DNA from: Candidatus Ligilactobacillus avistercoris
Lineage (GTDB): Bacteria; Bacillota; Bacilli; Lactobacillales; Lactobacillaceae
Assembly (NCBI GenBank): GCA_019119415.1
Contig: DWXB01000017.1
Span: 62,001 to 126,000, forward strand
Direction: 5' to 3'
DNA: 64,000 bases
Made by a program: the position numbers and the translations under genes. Each line of letters starts with the position of its first letter. Within the stretch, counting starts at the first letter, position 1. Shown in pieces: positions 36,343 through 44,284 of this stretch. Under the pieces are notes generated by a model, which searched no databases, was not told the DNA's origin, and saw nothing but the letters and a program-made list of their open reading frames with translations.

Positions 36343-38985
36343 ATGAAAAAGTTGACAAGTGCGCAGGTCCGCCAGATGTACCTGGACTTCTTTAAGAGTA
36401 AGGGACACGATGTTAAGAAGAGTGCGCCGTTAATTCCGCACGATGACCCAACCCTTTTGTGGATTAACTCTGGGGTGGCGACGATGAAGAAGTACTTTGA
36501 CGGGACGGTTGTGCCGAAGAATCATCGAATTACCAGTTCTCAGAAGTCAATCCGGACAAATGATATCGAAAACGTGGGTCACACTGCCCGGCACCACACG
36601 TTATTTGAAATGCTGGGGAACTTCTCCGTGGGGGACTACTTCAAGGAGGAAGCCATCACGTGGGCGTGGGAATTACTTACTAGTCCTGACTGGTTTGCGT
36701 TCGCCCCGGAAAAACTGTACGTGACGGTTTACCCGAAGGATACGGATGCTAAGCGGTACTGGCAGGAAGTCGGGGTCCTTCCGGGCCATATCTACGAAGC
36801 TGAGGACAATTTCTGGGACATTGGCCAGGGGCCAAGTGGCCCGGACTCCGAGATTTTTTATGATCGTGGCCAGGAAATGAACAACGTTGCTGAGGATGAT
36901 CCGGAAAATTACCCGGGCGGCGAAAACGAACGGTACCTGGAAATTTGGAACATCGTGTTCTCCGAATTTAACCACAAACCGGATGACAGCTACGAGCCGC
37001 TTCCGCATAAGAACATTGATACCGGGATGGGGTTGGAACGGATTGTTTCCATTTTCCAAAACGCTCCGACCAACTTTGAAACGGACCTGTTCTTACCAAT
37101 CATGGACGCCACGGCAGCAATGGGTACCGGCGTAAAGTACGGGGATGCCCCGGAGACCGACGTTTCGTTTAAGGTCATTGCTGACCATATTCGGGCGGTA
37201 ACCTTTGCGATTGGTGACGGCGCCTTACCTTCCAATGAAGGGCGGGGCTACGTTATTCGGCGGTTAATCCGGCGGGCGGTCATGCACGGACAAAAGCTTG
37301 GAATCAAGGGTGCATTCCTTTACAAACTGGTTCCGGTTGTTGGGGAAATTATGAAGTCCGCATACCCAGAAGTGCTTGAACAGGCAGATTACATCCAGAA
37401 GGTTATCCGGATGGAAGAAGAACGCTTTAACGAAACCCTGACGGCGGGAATGCAGCTGCTGGATGATCTGATTGCAGAAACCAAACAGGCCGGAAAGACG
37501 GAAATCCCGGGCGATGGGGCGTTCAAGATGTATGACACGTACGGCTTCCCGTTTGAGTTAACCCAGGAGTACGCGCAGGATGCGGGGATGGCGGTTGACC
37601 AGGCTGGGTTTGACGCTGCCATGAAGGAGCAAAAAGATCGGGCTCGGGCTGCCCGGAGTGACGCCAAGTCAATGGGCGTGCAGAACGGCTTGCTGACCGA
37701 CATTAAGACGCTGAGTGAATACGTAGGCTACCACCAGTTAAGCATTGACGGGACGTTAAAGGACATCATCGTTAACAACGAACTGGTTGACCAAACTACC
37801 CGGGGCGAGGCCCAGTTAATCTTTGACAAGACCCCGTTCTACGCCGAGATGGGTGGCCAGGTCGCTGACCAGGGGGTAATTAAGGACGAAGACGGTGAGG
37901 TTGTTGCCCGCGTTACGGACGTACAACATGCACCAAACGGGCAAAACATGCATACGGTGAAGGTGCTTGGCCCACTGGTAAGGGAGCATACCTACAGCCT
38001 TGAAGTCGACCGGGAGTTCCATAACAAGGTGAAGAAGAACCATACCGCAACGCACCTGCTGGATCAGGCACTCCGGGACGTTTTAGGTGCCCACACGCAC
38101 CAGGCGGGTTCACTGGTTGAACCAACATACCTGCGGTTTGACTTCACTAACCTGGGAGCCGTTACGCCGGAGGACCTTGAACGGGTTGAACAGATTGTCA
38201 ACGAAAAGATTTGGGCTGCCCTCCCAGTTGAAACGGTCGTGACGGACATTGAATCCGCTAAGAAAATGGGTGCCATCGCCCTCTTCTCGGAGAAATACGG
38301 CGACACCGTGCGGGTGGTAAAAGCCGGCGATTACTCGATGGAATTCTGTGGGGGAAACCACGTTGATAACACGAGTGAACTGGGACTCTTCAAGATTGTT
38401 TCTGAATCCGGGGTAGGGGCCGGGACCCGCCGGATTGAGGCGGTGACGTCCAAGGAAGCGTACGAGTACCTGAAACAGCACGATGAACTGCTGACGACGA
38501 CTGCCGCAAAGGCAAAGGTCGTTCAGGTCAAGGACTTACCGGAACGCGTTGATCAGTTACAAGGAACCATCAAGCAACTTGAGCGGGAGAAGCAGGCCCT
38601 AGAAGACAAGTTTGCTTCCCAGCAGGCGGGGGACATCTTTAAGGATGTTCAAGAAATCAACGGGAAGACGTTGATTGCCGCCCAGGTAAATGTTTCTGGG
38701 ATGGGCCAGCTCCGGCAGCTTGCTGACCAGTGGAAGGCCAACGGCTACTCAGATATTTTGGTACTGGCAACGGCTACGGAAGACGGGAAGGTGAATCTCA
38801 TCACCGCGATGAGTGACGCTCAGATTAAGGCTGGCTTGAAGGCCGGTGACCTGATTAAGGTGATTGCCCCGCTCGTTGGCGGCGGTGGCGGTGGCCGGCC
38901 GAACCTCGCTCAGGCTGGGGGAAAGAAGCCGGCTGGTATTCAGGATGCCCTCAAGCAGGCAGCTGAATGGGTTGCACAGCAGTAA
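36343..38985 (+). CDS. alaS: Alanine-tRNA ligase
   Basis: 880 residues, full length. N-terminal class II catalytic core (FFKSKGHDVKKSAPLIPHDDPTLLWINSG), editing domain zinc motif NHTATHLLDQAL and MEFCGGNHVDNT, and the glycine-rich C-Ala segment GGGGGGRPNLAQAGGKKP. Charges tRNA-Ala and removes mischarged Ser/Gly. Preceded by a T-box leader. Confidence 0.97.
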   Translation: MKKLTSAQVRQMYLDFFKSKGHDVKKSAPLIPHDDPTLLWINSGVATMKKYFDGTVVPKNHRITSSQKSIRTNDIENVGHTARHHTLFEMLGNFSVGDYFKEEAITWAWELLTSPDWFAFAPEKLYVTVYPKDTDAKRYWQEVGVLPGHIYEAEDNFWDIGQGPSGPDSEIFYDRGQEMNNVAEDDPENYPGGENERYLEIWNIVFSEFNHKPDDSYEPLPHKNIDTGMGLERIVSIFQNAPTNFETDLFLPIMDATAAMGTGVKYGDAPETDVSFKVIADHIRAVTFAIGDGALPSNEGRGYVIRRLIRRAVMHGQKLGIKGAFLYKLVPVVGEIMKSAYPEVLEQADYIQKVIRMEEERFNETLTAGMQLLDDLIAETKQAGKTEIPGDGAFKMYDTYGFPFELTQEYAQDAGMAVDQAGFDAAMKEQKDRARAARSDAKSMGVQNGLLTDIKTLSEYVGYHQLSIDGTLKDIIVNNELVDQTTRGEAQLIFDKTPFYAEMGGQVADQGVIKDEDGEVVARVTDVQHAPNGQNMHTVKVLGPLVREHTYSLEVDREFHNKVKKNHTATHLLDQALRDVLGAHTHQAGSLVEPTYLRFDFTNLGAVTPEDLERVEQIVNEKIWAALPVETVVTDIESAKKMGAIALFSEKYGDTVRVVKAGDYSMEFCGGNHVDNTSELGLFKIVSESGVGAGTRRIEAVTSKEAYEYLKQHDELLTTTAAKAKVVQVKDLPERVDQLQGTIKQLEREKQALEDKFASQQAGDIFKDVQEINGKTLIAAQVNVSGMGQLRQLADQWKANGYSDILVLATATEDGKVNLITAMSDAQIKAGLKAGDLIKVIAPLVGGGGGGRPNLAQAGGKKPAGIQDALKQAAEWVAQQ

Positions 38986-39000
38986 GGTAAAGAATAGTGA

Positions 39001-39037
39001 GGAGGTTGTGATATTTGTCACGCCTCCTTGTTATTTT
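39001..39037 (+). terminator. Terminator after alaS
   Basis: GGAGG..GTGA pairs with TCAC.GCCTCC around a short loop with one internal mismatch, then TTGTTATTTTT. Confidence 0.75.
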
Positions 39038-39078
39038 TATGCGTAGTTCAGTAGCGGGCCAAACGGCTTGGGCGAATA

Positions 39079-39087
39079 TGGTATACT
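39079..39087 (+). promoter_or_regulatory. Extended -10 promoter of ireB-ruvX-yrzB
   Basis: TGGTATACT (TGn plus TATACT); the -35 region is not recognisable. About 38 bases before ireB. Confidence 0.6.
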
Positions 39088-39125
39088 AAGGCTAATCATT
39101 GGAAATCGGATTCGGAGGTGGCATG

Positions 39126-39383
39126 ATGAAACCAACTGATAAAACGGTATTCTTTAACATTGATGCTGATAACCCGCAAAGCGTTCATGATACGCTCGTG
39201 ACCGTTTACCGTGCGCTGGAGGAGAAGGGGTACAACCCGATTAACCAGATTGTTGGTTACCTTTTGTCGGGTGACCCAGCGTACATTCCGCGGCTAAACA
39301 ATGCCCGTAACCTGATCCGGAAGCACGAACGCGATGAAATCATTGAGGAGCTTGTGCGGTCATACCTGAACAAGGAGGGATAG
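39126..39383 (+). CDS. ireB: IreB family regulatory phosphoprotein (UPF0297)
   Basis: 85 residues. The family signature [23 protein letters not shown] and [23 protein letters not shown] is complete. In Enterococcus, IreB is a threonine-phosphorylated substrate of the PASTA kinase IreK and affects cephalosporin tolerance. The likely target Thr lies near the N-terminus (KPTDKT). ATG 39126 is preferred to 39123 for its seven-base distance from GGAGG at 39114-39118. Always followed by ruvX and a DUF1292 gene in Firmicutes, as here. Confidence 0.93.
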   Translation: MKPTDKTVFFNIDADNPQSVHDTLVTVYRALEEKGYNPINQIVGYLLSGDPAYIPRLNNARNLIRKHERDEIIEELVRSYLNKEG

Positions 39384-39386
39384 TCC

Positions 39387-39830
39387 GTGGGGCGGTTGAT
39401 GGGATTGGATGTCGGTTCACGGACCGTTGGCGTAGCAGTGAGTGATCTTCTGGGCTGGACTGCTCAGGGGGTTGAAATTGTTTCTATCAATGAAGAAAAG
39501 GAGCAGTTCGGCCTTGATCGAATTGCCACCCTTGTTACCGACCATGATGTGAGTGCTTTTGTCGTGGGGTTACCCAAAAACATGAATAATACGGAGGGTC
39601 CCCGGGTAGAAGCGGCCCGGCATTACGGTGAGCTACTCAAGGAACGGTTTGGCCTGCCGGTTGATTACCAGGATGAACGCCTAACGACCGTTGCGGCTGA
39701 ACGGATGCTGGTTGAGCAGGCGGATACCTCCCGGGCAAAGCGCAAGAAGGTCATTGATAAGTTGGCGGCGAGCTTGATTTTACAAGGATACCTTGACCGG
39801 AAGGGGCCGTTGACGGCGAAACTAAGTTAG
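39387..39830 (+). CDS. ruvX: RuvX/YqgF family nuclease (16S rRNA 5'-end processing or Holliday-junction resolvase-like)
   Basis: 147 residues, RNase H-like fold. [35 protein letters not shown], and [13 protein letters not shown] hold the conserved acidic residues. GTG 39387 with AAGGAGGG eight bases upstream. Members were named Holliday junction resolvases, while experiments in E. coli point to 16S rRNA maturation; which applies here is open. Confidence 0.93.
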   Translation: MGRLMGLDVGSRTVGVAVSDLLGWTAQGVEIVSINEEKEQFGLDRIATLVTDHDVSAFVVGLPKNMNNTEGPRVEAARHYGELLKERFGLPVDYQDERLTTVAAERMLVEQADTSRAKRKKVIDKLAASLILQGYLDRKGPLTAKLS

Positions 39831-39845
39831 AAATGAGGAGATTAA

Positions 39846-40136
39846 ATGGCACAGGAACAGGACGACTTAATTACGTTGGTTGATGATCAGGGCAACGAGA
39901 GCCTTTACCGGATTCTGTTTACGTTTGATTCGGAGGACTACGGGAAGTCGTACATCCTGCTGGTTCCGGCCGATGCCGCACCAGACGAGCAGGTGGACGT
40001 GTTGGCCTTTTCGTTCAAGCCGGATGAAAACGGGGAAGCAAAGGACGCAGACCTGTTTGAAATTGATGACGATGATGAATGGGACATGGTTGAAGGCGTA
40101 CTTGACACGTTCCTGAACGATGAAAACATGCAGTAG
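39846..40136 (+). CDS. yrzB: DUF1292 protein (UPF0473, YrzB)
   Basis: 96 residues, very acidic. DLITLVDDQGNESLYRILFTFDSEDYGKSYILLVP and the C-terminal EIDDDDEWDMVEGVLDTFL match the UPF0473 family. No known activity; it is nearly always cotranscribed with ireB and ruvX. ATGAGGAG-type site upstream. Ends before a bidirectional terminator. Confidence 0.92.
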   Translation: MAQEQDDLITLVDDQGNESLYRILFTFDSEDYGKSYILLVPADAAPDEQVDVLAFSFKPDENGEAKDADLFEIDDDDEWDMVEGVLDTFLNDENMQ

Positions 40137-40172
40137 TGCTTGGAATTGCCTAGAAGCACTAAAAGCATGATG

Positions 40173-40214
40173 AAAAATGAGGTTAGAACTTACCAGGGTT
40201 CTAACCTCATTTTT
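40173..40214. terminator. Bidirectional terminator between yrzB and yigZ
   Basis: Perfect 17-base inverted repeat (40173-40189 with 40198-40214), A-rich on the left and T-rich on the right, so it can stop both converging transcripts. The yigZ stop codon (complement of 40213-40215) is inside its right arm. Confidence 0.92.
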
Positions 40215-40854
40215 AATGGGTAAGATTTGCTGGAACATACGTCGGACGGATCTCGCCAGCTTGAAGCGTTCCCTGACCGGAAAGAAGGTTCGTAATTGTT
40301 TGACTGAAGGCTGAAACCTGGTCCGCCGGGAGGGCCACTGTTGTGGTGACGGTCGTCGTGTAGTCGTTCTTTAACAGTTGAATGTGGTGCGCTTGCAGGT
40401 AATTTTGGAGAACCTGGAACCGCGCATAGTCAGTCGTAATGGTGACGGTTTGTTGGGAGCGGCGGGTCATGATGGTCGTTGCGTCGATTGCGGCACTCGT
40501 GGCTCCCCGGTAAGCCCGGATTAGGCCTCCGGTTCCGAGCTTAATTCCCCCAAAATAGCGGGTTACGACCGCCGTAATGTCATGGAGATGGTGCTGCTGG
40601 AGGGTACTTAAAATAGGAGCGCCGGCCGTTCCGGAAGGTTCACCGTTATCATTCATTCGTTGAAACTGATCGTTGTCACCGATGACGGTGGCAAAGCAGT
40701 TATGGCGGGCCTTGTGTTCAGTCGCACTAACCTTTTCAATAAAGGCGGCAGCTTCTTCCTGGGAAGTGGTCCGGGTAATCCGACAAATAAATGTTGATTT
40801 TTTGATTGTGAGGGTGGCTTTGCCGGGAGTTGTAATCGTGTAATACGTTGTCAA
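40213..40854 (-). CDS. yigZ: YigZ/IMPACT family protein
   Basis: 213 residues. N-terminal IMPACT domain with FICRITRTTSQEEAAAFIEKV, NDNGEPSGTAGAPIL and RYFGGIKLGTGGLIRAY; C-terminal DUF1949 region. Family members resemble regulators of translation stress kinases in eukaryotes; the bacterial role is unclear. TTG start at 40854 with GGAGG eight bases upstream on the minus strand. Divergent from comFA, the standard Lactobacillales arrangement. Confidence 0.92.
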   Translation of the reverse strand: MTTYYTITTPGKATLTIKKSTFICRITRTTSQEEAAAFIEKVSATEHKARHNCFATVIGDNDQFQRMNDNGEPSGTAGAPILSTLQQHHLHDITAVVTRYFGGIKLGTGGLIRAYRGATSAAIDATTIMTRRSQQTVTITTDYARFQVLQNYLQAHHIQLLKNDYTTTVTTTVALPADQVSAFSQTITNLLSGQGTLQAGEIRPTYVPANLTH

Positions 40855-40917
40855 AGTAAATTCCTCCGATTGATTATCCCCCTTTTAGCGTAGTTATAAG
40901 GTGAAGGGGGAATTGGG

Positions 40918-42234
40918 ATGGAAAAAAGCGAACTATTCGGGCGGCTGGTTCCGGGCCCGCTACCCGCTGGGTTAAGTGGTGACCCGCACGTTCAGCAGCT
41001 TCCGATAATTCGGCGGTGGGGGCCACTAGTGTGGTGCCTGCGGTGCGGCCAAGTAACGTGGTGGCGGGGGCAGCTCCCCCGCCACCACGCCTACTGTCCC
41101 CAATGTATACAACTTGGGCGGGTCAGTACGCTGGCCCCATTATACACTATTCCTGAGCCCAATAAATTTCGTCCCGGGGGCGGTCAGTGCACGTGGCGGG
41201 GGCGGTTGTCACCCGCGCAGGCCAGCTTAGCAGCGAAGATTAAGCAGGCCGTTGAACGCCGCCAACGCGTTTTGGTCTGGGCGGTAACGGGTGCTGGGAA
41301 AACAGAAATGCTTTTTCCTGGTCTGGCAGCAGGCCTCACTGCTGGCTGGCGGGTTGGAATAGTTACGCCCAGAATTGACGTTTGTCGGGAACTTTTCCCC
41401 CGGTTACGGGCAGCGTTTCCGGCGGTGACTGCTATTCTCCTTACTGGGGATGAACCTGGTCCGTACCGATATACGCAACTAGTGGTCGCAACTACCCACC
41501 AACTCTTGCGGTTTTACCGGGCATTTGACCTTTTAGTGATTGATGAGGTGGATGCTTTTCCGTTTATCACGGATAAGGGGTTACACCACGCAGCTGCCCG
41601 GGCCATTAAGAAGAACGCGGCAATCCTGCTCCTTACCGCAACCCCGTCAGCCCGGTTACTGAGAATTGTCCGGCGGCATCACTTCCAAGTTGGGGTCCTT
41701 CCTGCCCGCTACCACGGTCACCCCCTTCCGGAACCCCACCTCGTTCGTTTGGGACGATGGGAACGGCTAATTTACCGGCGGATGTTGCCCACAAAAATCC
41801 AGGCGACGTTAGCGGAGTGGCGCGGCCATTTTCCAGTATTAATTTTTGTTCCCCGGATTCGGTGGCTAAAACTGGTTCTACGGGCAATCCAGCGCCAATT
41901 TCCAACCTGGCGCGGAACGAGTGTTTACGCGGCCGACCCCCGCCGCCAGGAAAAGGTGACAGCGGTGCGGAAGCGGCAGGTGCAGTATCTAGTGACGACA
42001 ACGATTCTTGAACGGGGAGTAACTTTTCCGGGAGTCCAGGTCGTTATTTTGGGAGCGGATGATCCGGTGTTTACCGTTGCAGCCCTTGTTCAAATTGCTG
42101 GCCGGGTGGGACGTTCGCCCACTGCACCAACGGGAACAGTTTTATTTGGCTGTGCCCGAATAACGCCAGTGGTGCGCGCTGCCCGCCGGCAAATTTGTAC
42201 CCTTAACCGGACTGCGCGGAGGATGGCCCGGTGA
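40918..42234 (+). CDS. comFA: ComFA, DEAD-like ATPase of DNA uptake
   Basis: 438 residues. A four-Cys zinc finger (CLRCGQ and YCPQC, residues about 40-62), Walker A AVTGAGKTEM, motif II VIDEVDAFPF, TATPS and a C-terminal helicase lobe ending with QIAGRVGRSP. ComFA helps pull single-stranded DNA into the cytoplasm during transformation. Next gene comFC overlaps by four bases. The helicase core and zinc ligands look intact, so this is not an obvious pseudogene. Confidence 0.92.
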   Translation: MEKSELFGRLVPGPLPAGLSGDPHVQQLPIIRRWGPLVWCLRCGQVTWWRGQLPRHHAYCPQCIQLGRVSTLAPLYTIPEPNKFRPGGGQCTWRGRLSPAQASLAAKIKQAVERRQRVLVWAVTGAGKTEMLFPGLAAGLTAGWRVGIVTPRIDVCRELFPRLRAAFPAVTAILLTGDEPGPYRYTQLVVATTHQLLRFYRAFDLLVIDEVDAFPFITDKGLHHAAARAIKKNAAILLLTATPSARLLRIVRRHHFQVGVLPARYHGHPLPEPHLVRLGRWERLIYRRMLPTKIQATLAEWRGHFPVLIFVPRIRWLKLVLRAIQRQFPTWRGTSVYAADPRRQEKVTAVRKRQVQYLVTTTILERGVTFPGVQVVILGADDPVFTVAALVQIAGRVGRSPTAPTGTVLFGCARITPVVRAARRQICTLNRTARRMAR

Positions 42235-42908
42235 ACTGTTTATTATGTGGCGGTTCCTTAAAGGCCACGCTTTCTTTCAGCTGGGTTTTATCGTGGCAAC
42301 GGGTCCAGGATAACTACCTGTGTTCTTCCTGCCGCAGGGAGTTTGTGCGGATTGCCGGGGCAACGTGTTCGGGTTGTGGGCGCAGGTGGCCTGGAATGTG
42401 TCCGGACTGTCGCCAATGGCAGGCTAAGCAGGCGGCTTTACTGTGTAACCGGGCACTGTACGTGTATAACAATGCAATGCGGACTTACATGCAGCGGTAT
42501 AAGTTTCAGGGGGATTATCGGCTCCGCCGGATATTTAGTGATGAGCTTCAGGCTGCACTGGCAAAATGGTATCCCCGCTGGCAGGGATGGGTATACGTTC
42601 CGTTGCCAGTTGATGAAGTGACGTGGCAAACGCGCGGGTTTAACCAGGTGGCCGGGTTTCTTACCGGACTTTCCGTTAAGGAAGTCCTGATGACGATTCA
42701 TTCACACCACCAAAAGCAAAGCACTAAGACCCGCGGTGCACGGTTGCAAACACCCCAACCATTTCAGGCCAAGCCAACGGCGGCGCGGTTTTCCCGGGTT
42801 GTGCTAGTCGATGACGTTTATACTACGGGGCGGACGTTATACCACGCGCGGGAAGCACTGGCTACTGTGGGGGTCCAGCATATTCGGTCGGTTACCCTTG
42901 CCCGGTAA
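42231..42908 (+). CDS. comFC: ComFC, phosphoribosyltransferase-like competence protein
   Basis: 225 residues. N-terminal zinc-binding Cys pairs (NCLLCGGSL, CSSCRREF, CSGCGRRW, CPDC) and a PRPP-type loop VVLVDDVYTTGRT near the C-terminus. Required with ComFA for DNA uptake in competent Gram-positives. GTG start inside the comFA stop region. Confidence 0.92.
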   Translation: MNCLLCGGSLKATLSFSWVLSWQRVQDNYLCSSCRREFVRIAGATCSGCGRRWPGMCPDCRQWQAKQAALLCNRALYVYNNAMRTYMQRYKFQGDYRLRRIFSDELQAALAKWYPRWQGWVYVPLPVDEVTWQTRGFNQVAGFLTGLSVKEVLMTIHSHHQKQSTKTRGARLQTPQPFQAKPTAARFSRVVLVDDVYTTGRTLYHAREALATVGVQHIRSVTLAR

Positions 42909-42936
42909 GAAAATGAATAATTATTGATGACGATAA

Positions 42937-42965
42937 TTGTTTCCGGTAGCGCTTTATCATATAAT
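42937..42965 (+). promoter_or_regulatory. hpf promoter
   Basis: TTGTTT at 42937-42942, 17-base spacer, TATAAT at 42960-42965. The leader of about 75 bases holds a GTAAACG (42972-42978) / CGTTTAC (43021-43027) inverted pair. Confidence 0.7.
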
Positions 42966-43047
42966 ATAGATGTAAACGAGATGCACTTGCACCGCGTTAG
43001 TAAGCGTGTTCATTCGAATGCGTTTACGTGCGAAAGGAGAGGGTACT

Positions 43048-43596
43048 ATGTTAAAGTACAACGTTCGTGGTGAGAATATCGAGGTTACGGCAGCAATTCG
43101 GGAATACGTGGAGAAGCGGTTAGCTAAGTTGGAAAAGTACTTCGCTGATGCGACGATGCCAACTGCCCACGTCAACTTAAAGGTTTATCCTGATAAGACT
43201 GCAAAGGTTGAAGTGACAATCCCGTTACCGTACCTGGTTCTGCGGGCTGAGGAAACTTCTTCTGACATGTACGCAAGTATTGACTTAGTTACTGATAAAC
43301 TTGTTCGGCAGATTAAGAAGTACAAGACAAAGGTTAACCGGAAGTCACGGGAAAAGGGCGTTAAGGACATGGCCTTTGTGGCGCCTGCAACGGATGAGGA
43401 ACAATCAGACCAGCAGTTTGAGATTGTTCGGAACAAGAACATTGCCCTAAAGCCGATGGATGCTGAAGAAGCAATCCTGCAGATGAACATGTTAGGGCAT
43501 AACTTCTTTATCTACCGCGATGCCGAAACGTCGGACGTTAACATTGTCTACAAGCGGCGTGATGGGCGGTACGGCATGATTGAAGCTGCTGATTAA
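43048..43596 (+). CDS. hpf: Ribosome hibernation promoting factor, long form
   Basis: 182 residues. N-terminal HPF/YfiA domain (LKYNVRGENIEVTAAIREYVEKRL, VYPDKTAKVEVTIPLP) that sits in the ribosome decoding site, and the C-terminal dimerisation domain of long HPF (NIALKPMDAEEAILQMNMLGHNFFIYRD). It joins 70S ribosomes into inactive 100S dimers under starvation. ATG 43048 has AAAGGAG at 43033-43039. The comFC-hpf-(tRNA)-secA region is a normal Firmicutes order. Confidence 0.95.
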   Translation: MLKYNVRGENIEVTAAIREYVEKRLAKLEKYFADATMPTAHVNLKVYPDKTAKVEVTIPLPYLVLRAEETSSDMYASIDLVTDKLVRQIKKYKTKVNRKSREKGVKDMAFVAPATDEEQSDQQFEIVRNKNIALKPMDAEEAILQMNMLGHNFFIYRDAETSDVNIVYKRRDGRYGMIEAAD

Positions 43597-43616
43597 CATT
43601 AACTTTGGTAACATGA

Positions 43617-43647
43617 AAAAGCGGGGCTCTTGGGGAGCGCCGCTTTT
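43617..43647 (+). terminator. Terminator after hpf
   Basis: AAAAGCGG/CCGCTTTT stem continued by GCTC/GAGC after one mismatch. Confidence 0.82.
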
Positions 43648-43661
43648 AGCGTTTCAAAAAG

Positions 43662-43690
43662 TTGCACGGTGGCAATAAATTTGATAGTAT
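43662..43690 (+). promoter_or_regulatory. Promoter of the DUF2187-like gene
   Basis: TTGCAC at 43662-43667, 17-base spacer, TAGTAT at 43685-43690. Confidence 0.55.
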
Positions 43691-43717
43691 CAGACGTACT
43701 ACGAGGGGTGATATGTA

Positions 43718-43927
43718 ATGGCAAAAGCAAAGTTAGCGGTTGGTGATAAGGTCGCCTGCAAGAAGATGGGGTCTTTGAAGCACGACTTTGAGGGTACCCT
43801 GGAGAAGCTATACGATAATTCAGGATTGGTCTCCATTACTAAGTACAATGATGAGGACCGGATTGCCGTTAGCGATTACCATGAGCGGGTAATCATTGCC
43901 CAGAAGAACATGAAAAAAATTTCGTAA
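43718..43927 (+). CDS. Small DUF2187-like protein
   Basis: 69 residues, basic. VGDKVACKKMGSLKHDFEGTLEKLYDNSGLVSI suggests a small KOW/SH3-like beta barrel as in the DUF2187 family, which is found only in Firmicutes and has no known role. GAGGGGTG precedes the ATG. It has its own promoter and lies between hpf and a tRNA gene. Confidence 0.78.
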   Translation: MAKAKLAVGDKVACKKMGSLKHDFEGTLEKLYDNSGLVSITKYNDEDRIAVSDYHERVIIAQKNMKKIS

Positions 43928-43932
43928 TTCAC

Positions 43933-43961
43933 ATGACAAGCGAAAATGAGTATGGTATACT
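43933..43961 (+). promoter_or_regulatory. tRNA-Gly promoter
   Basis: ATGACA at 43933-43938, 17-base spacer, TATACT at 43956-43961 with TGG before it; 15 bases ahead of the tRNA. Confidence 0.7.
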
Positions 43962-43975
43962 GGTTTTCGTTCGAT

Positions 43976-44046
43976 GCGGGTGTAGTTTAGTGGTAAAACT
44001 CCAGCTTCCCAAGCTGGCATCGCGAGTTCGATTCTCGTCATCCGCT
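43976..44046 (+). tRNA. tRNA-Gly (anticodon CCC)
   Basis: 71 bases. Acceptor GCGGGTG/CATCCGC, D stem GTTT/AAAC, anticodon stem CCAGC/GCTGG with loop TTCCCAA (anticodon CCC, reads GGG), T stem GCGAG/CTCGT with loop TTCGATT, discriminator T. CCA is not encoded. C34 limits it to GGG codons, so another tRNA-Gly must read the rest. Confidence 0.95.
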
Positions 44047-44052
44047 TAGGTG

Positions 44053-44082
44053 ACATCTCATTGCTTGTGGGATGCCTTTTTT
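44053..44082 (+). terminator. Terminator after tRNA-Gly
   Basis: CATCTCA pairs with TGTGGGATG (one wobble), followed by CCTTTTTT. Confidence 0.65.
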
Positions 44083-44090
44083 ATACCCAG

Positions 44091-44267
44091 TGAGAAAGAA
44101 GAGTACTGCAGAAGAGGGCTAAAGCGAGTCCGGGATGGTGGAAGCCGGGTGTTCGGCCTGCAGGAAACGGGCTTTTGAGGGTGCAGTTAAATATCAAAGT
44201 GGATTGAAAATCAATTAGAGTGGTACCGCGGGAAGCCTCGTCTCTTTATAAAAGGGACGGGGTTTTC
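44091..44267 (+). promoter_or_regulatory. T-box riboswitch controlling argS
   Basis: The T-box core AGAGTGGTACCGCG ends at 44230 and is followed by an 11-base terminator stem (44236-44246 with 44252-44262) and a T run, directly before argS. The 5' region has ACTGCA/TGCAGT outer arms and several GC-rich helices. I could not place the specifier codon with confidence. A separate promoter is not clear. Confidence 0.9.
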
Positions 44268-44284
44268 TGCTGAAAGGAGTAAAA

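Noticed and set aside
42966..43030. Possible CcpA cre site (TGTAAACGAGATGCA) in the hpf leader
   Set aside because: The right half deviates from the cre consensus at several positions; the inverted GTAAACG/CGTTTAC pair is too far apart for one site.
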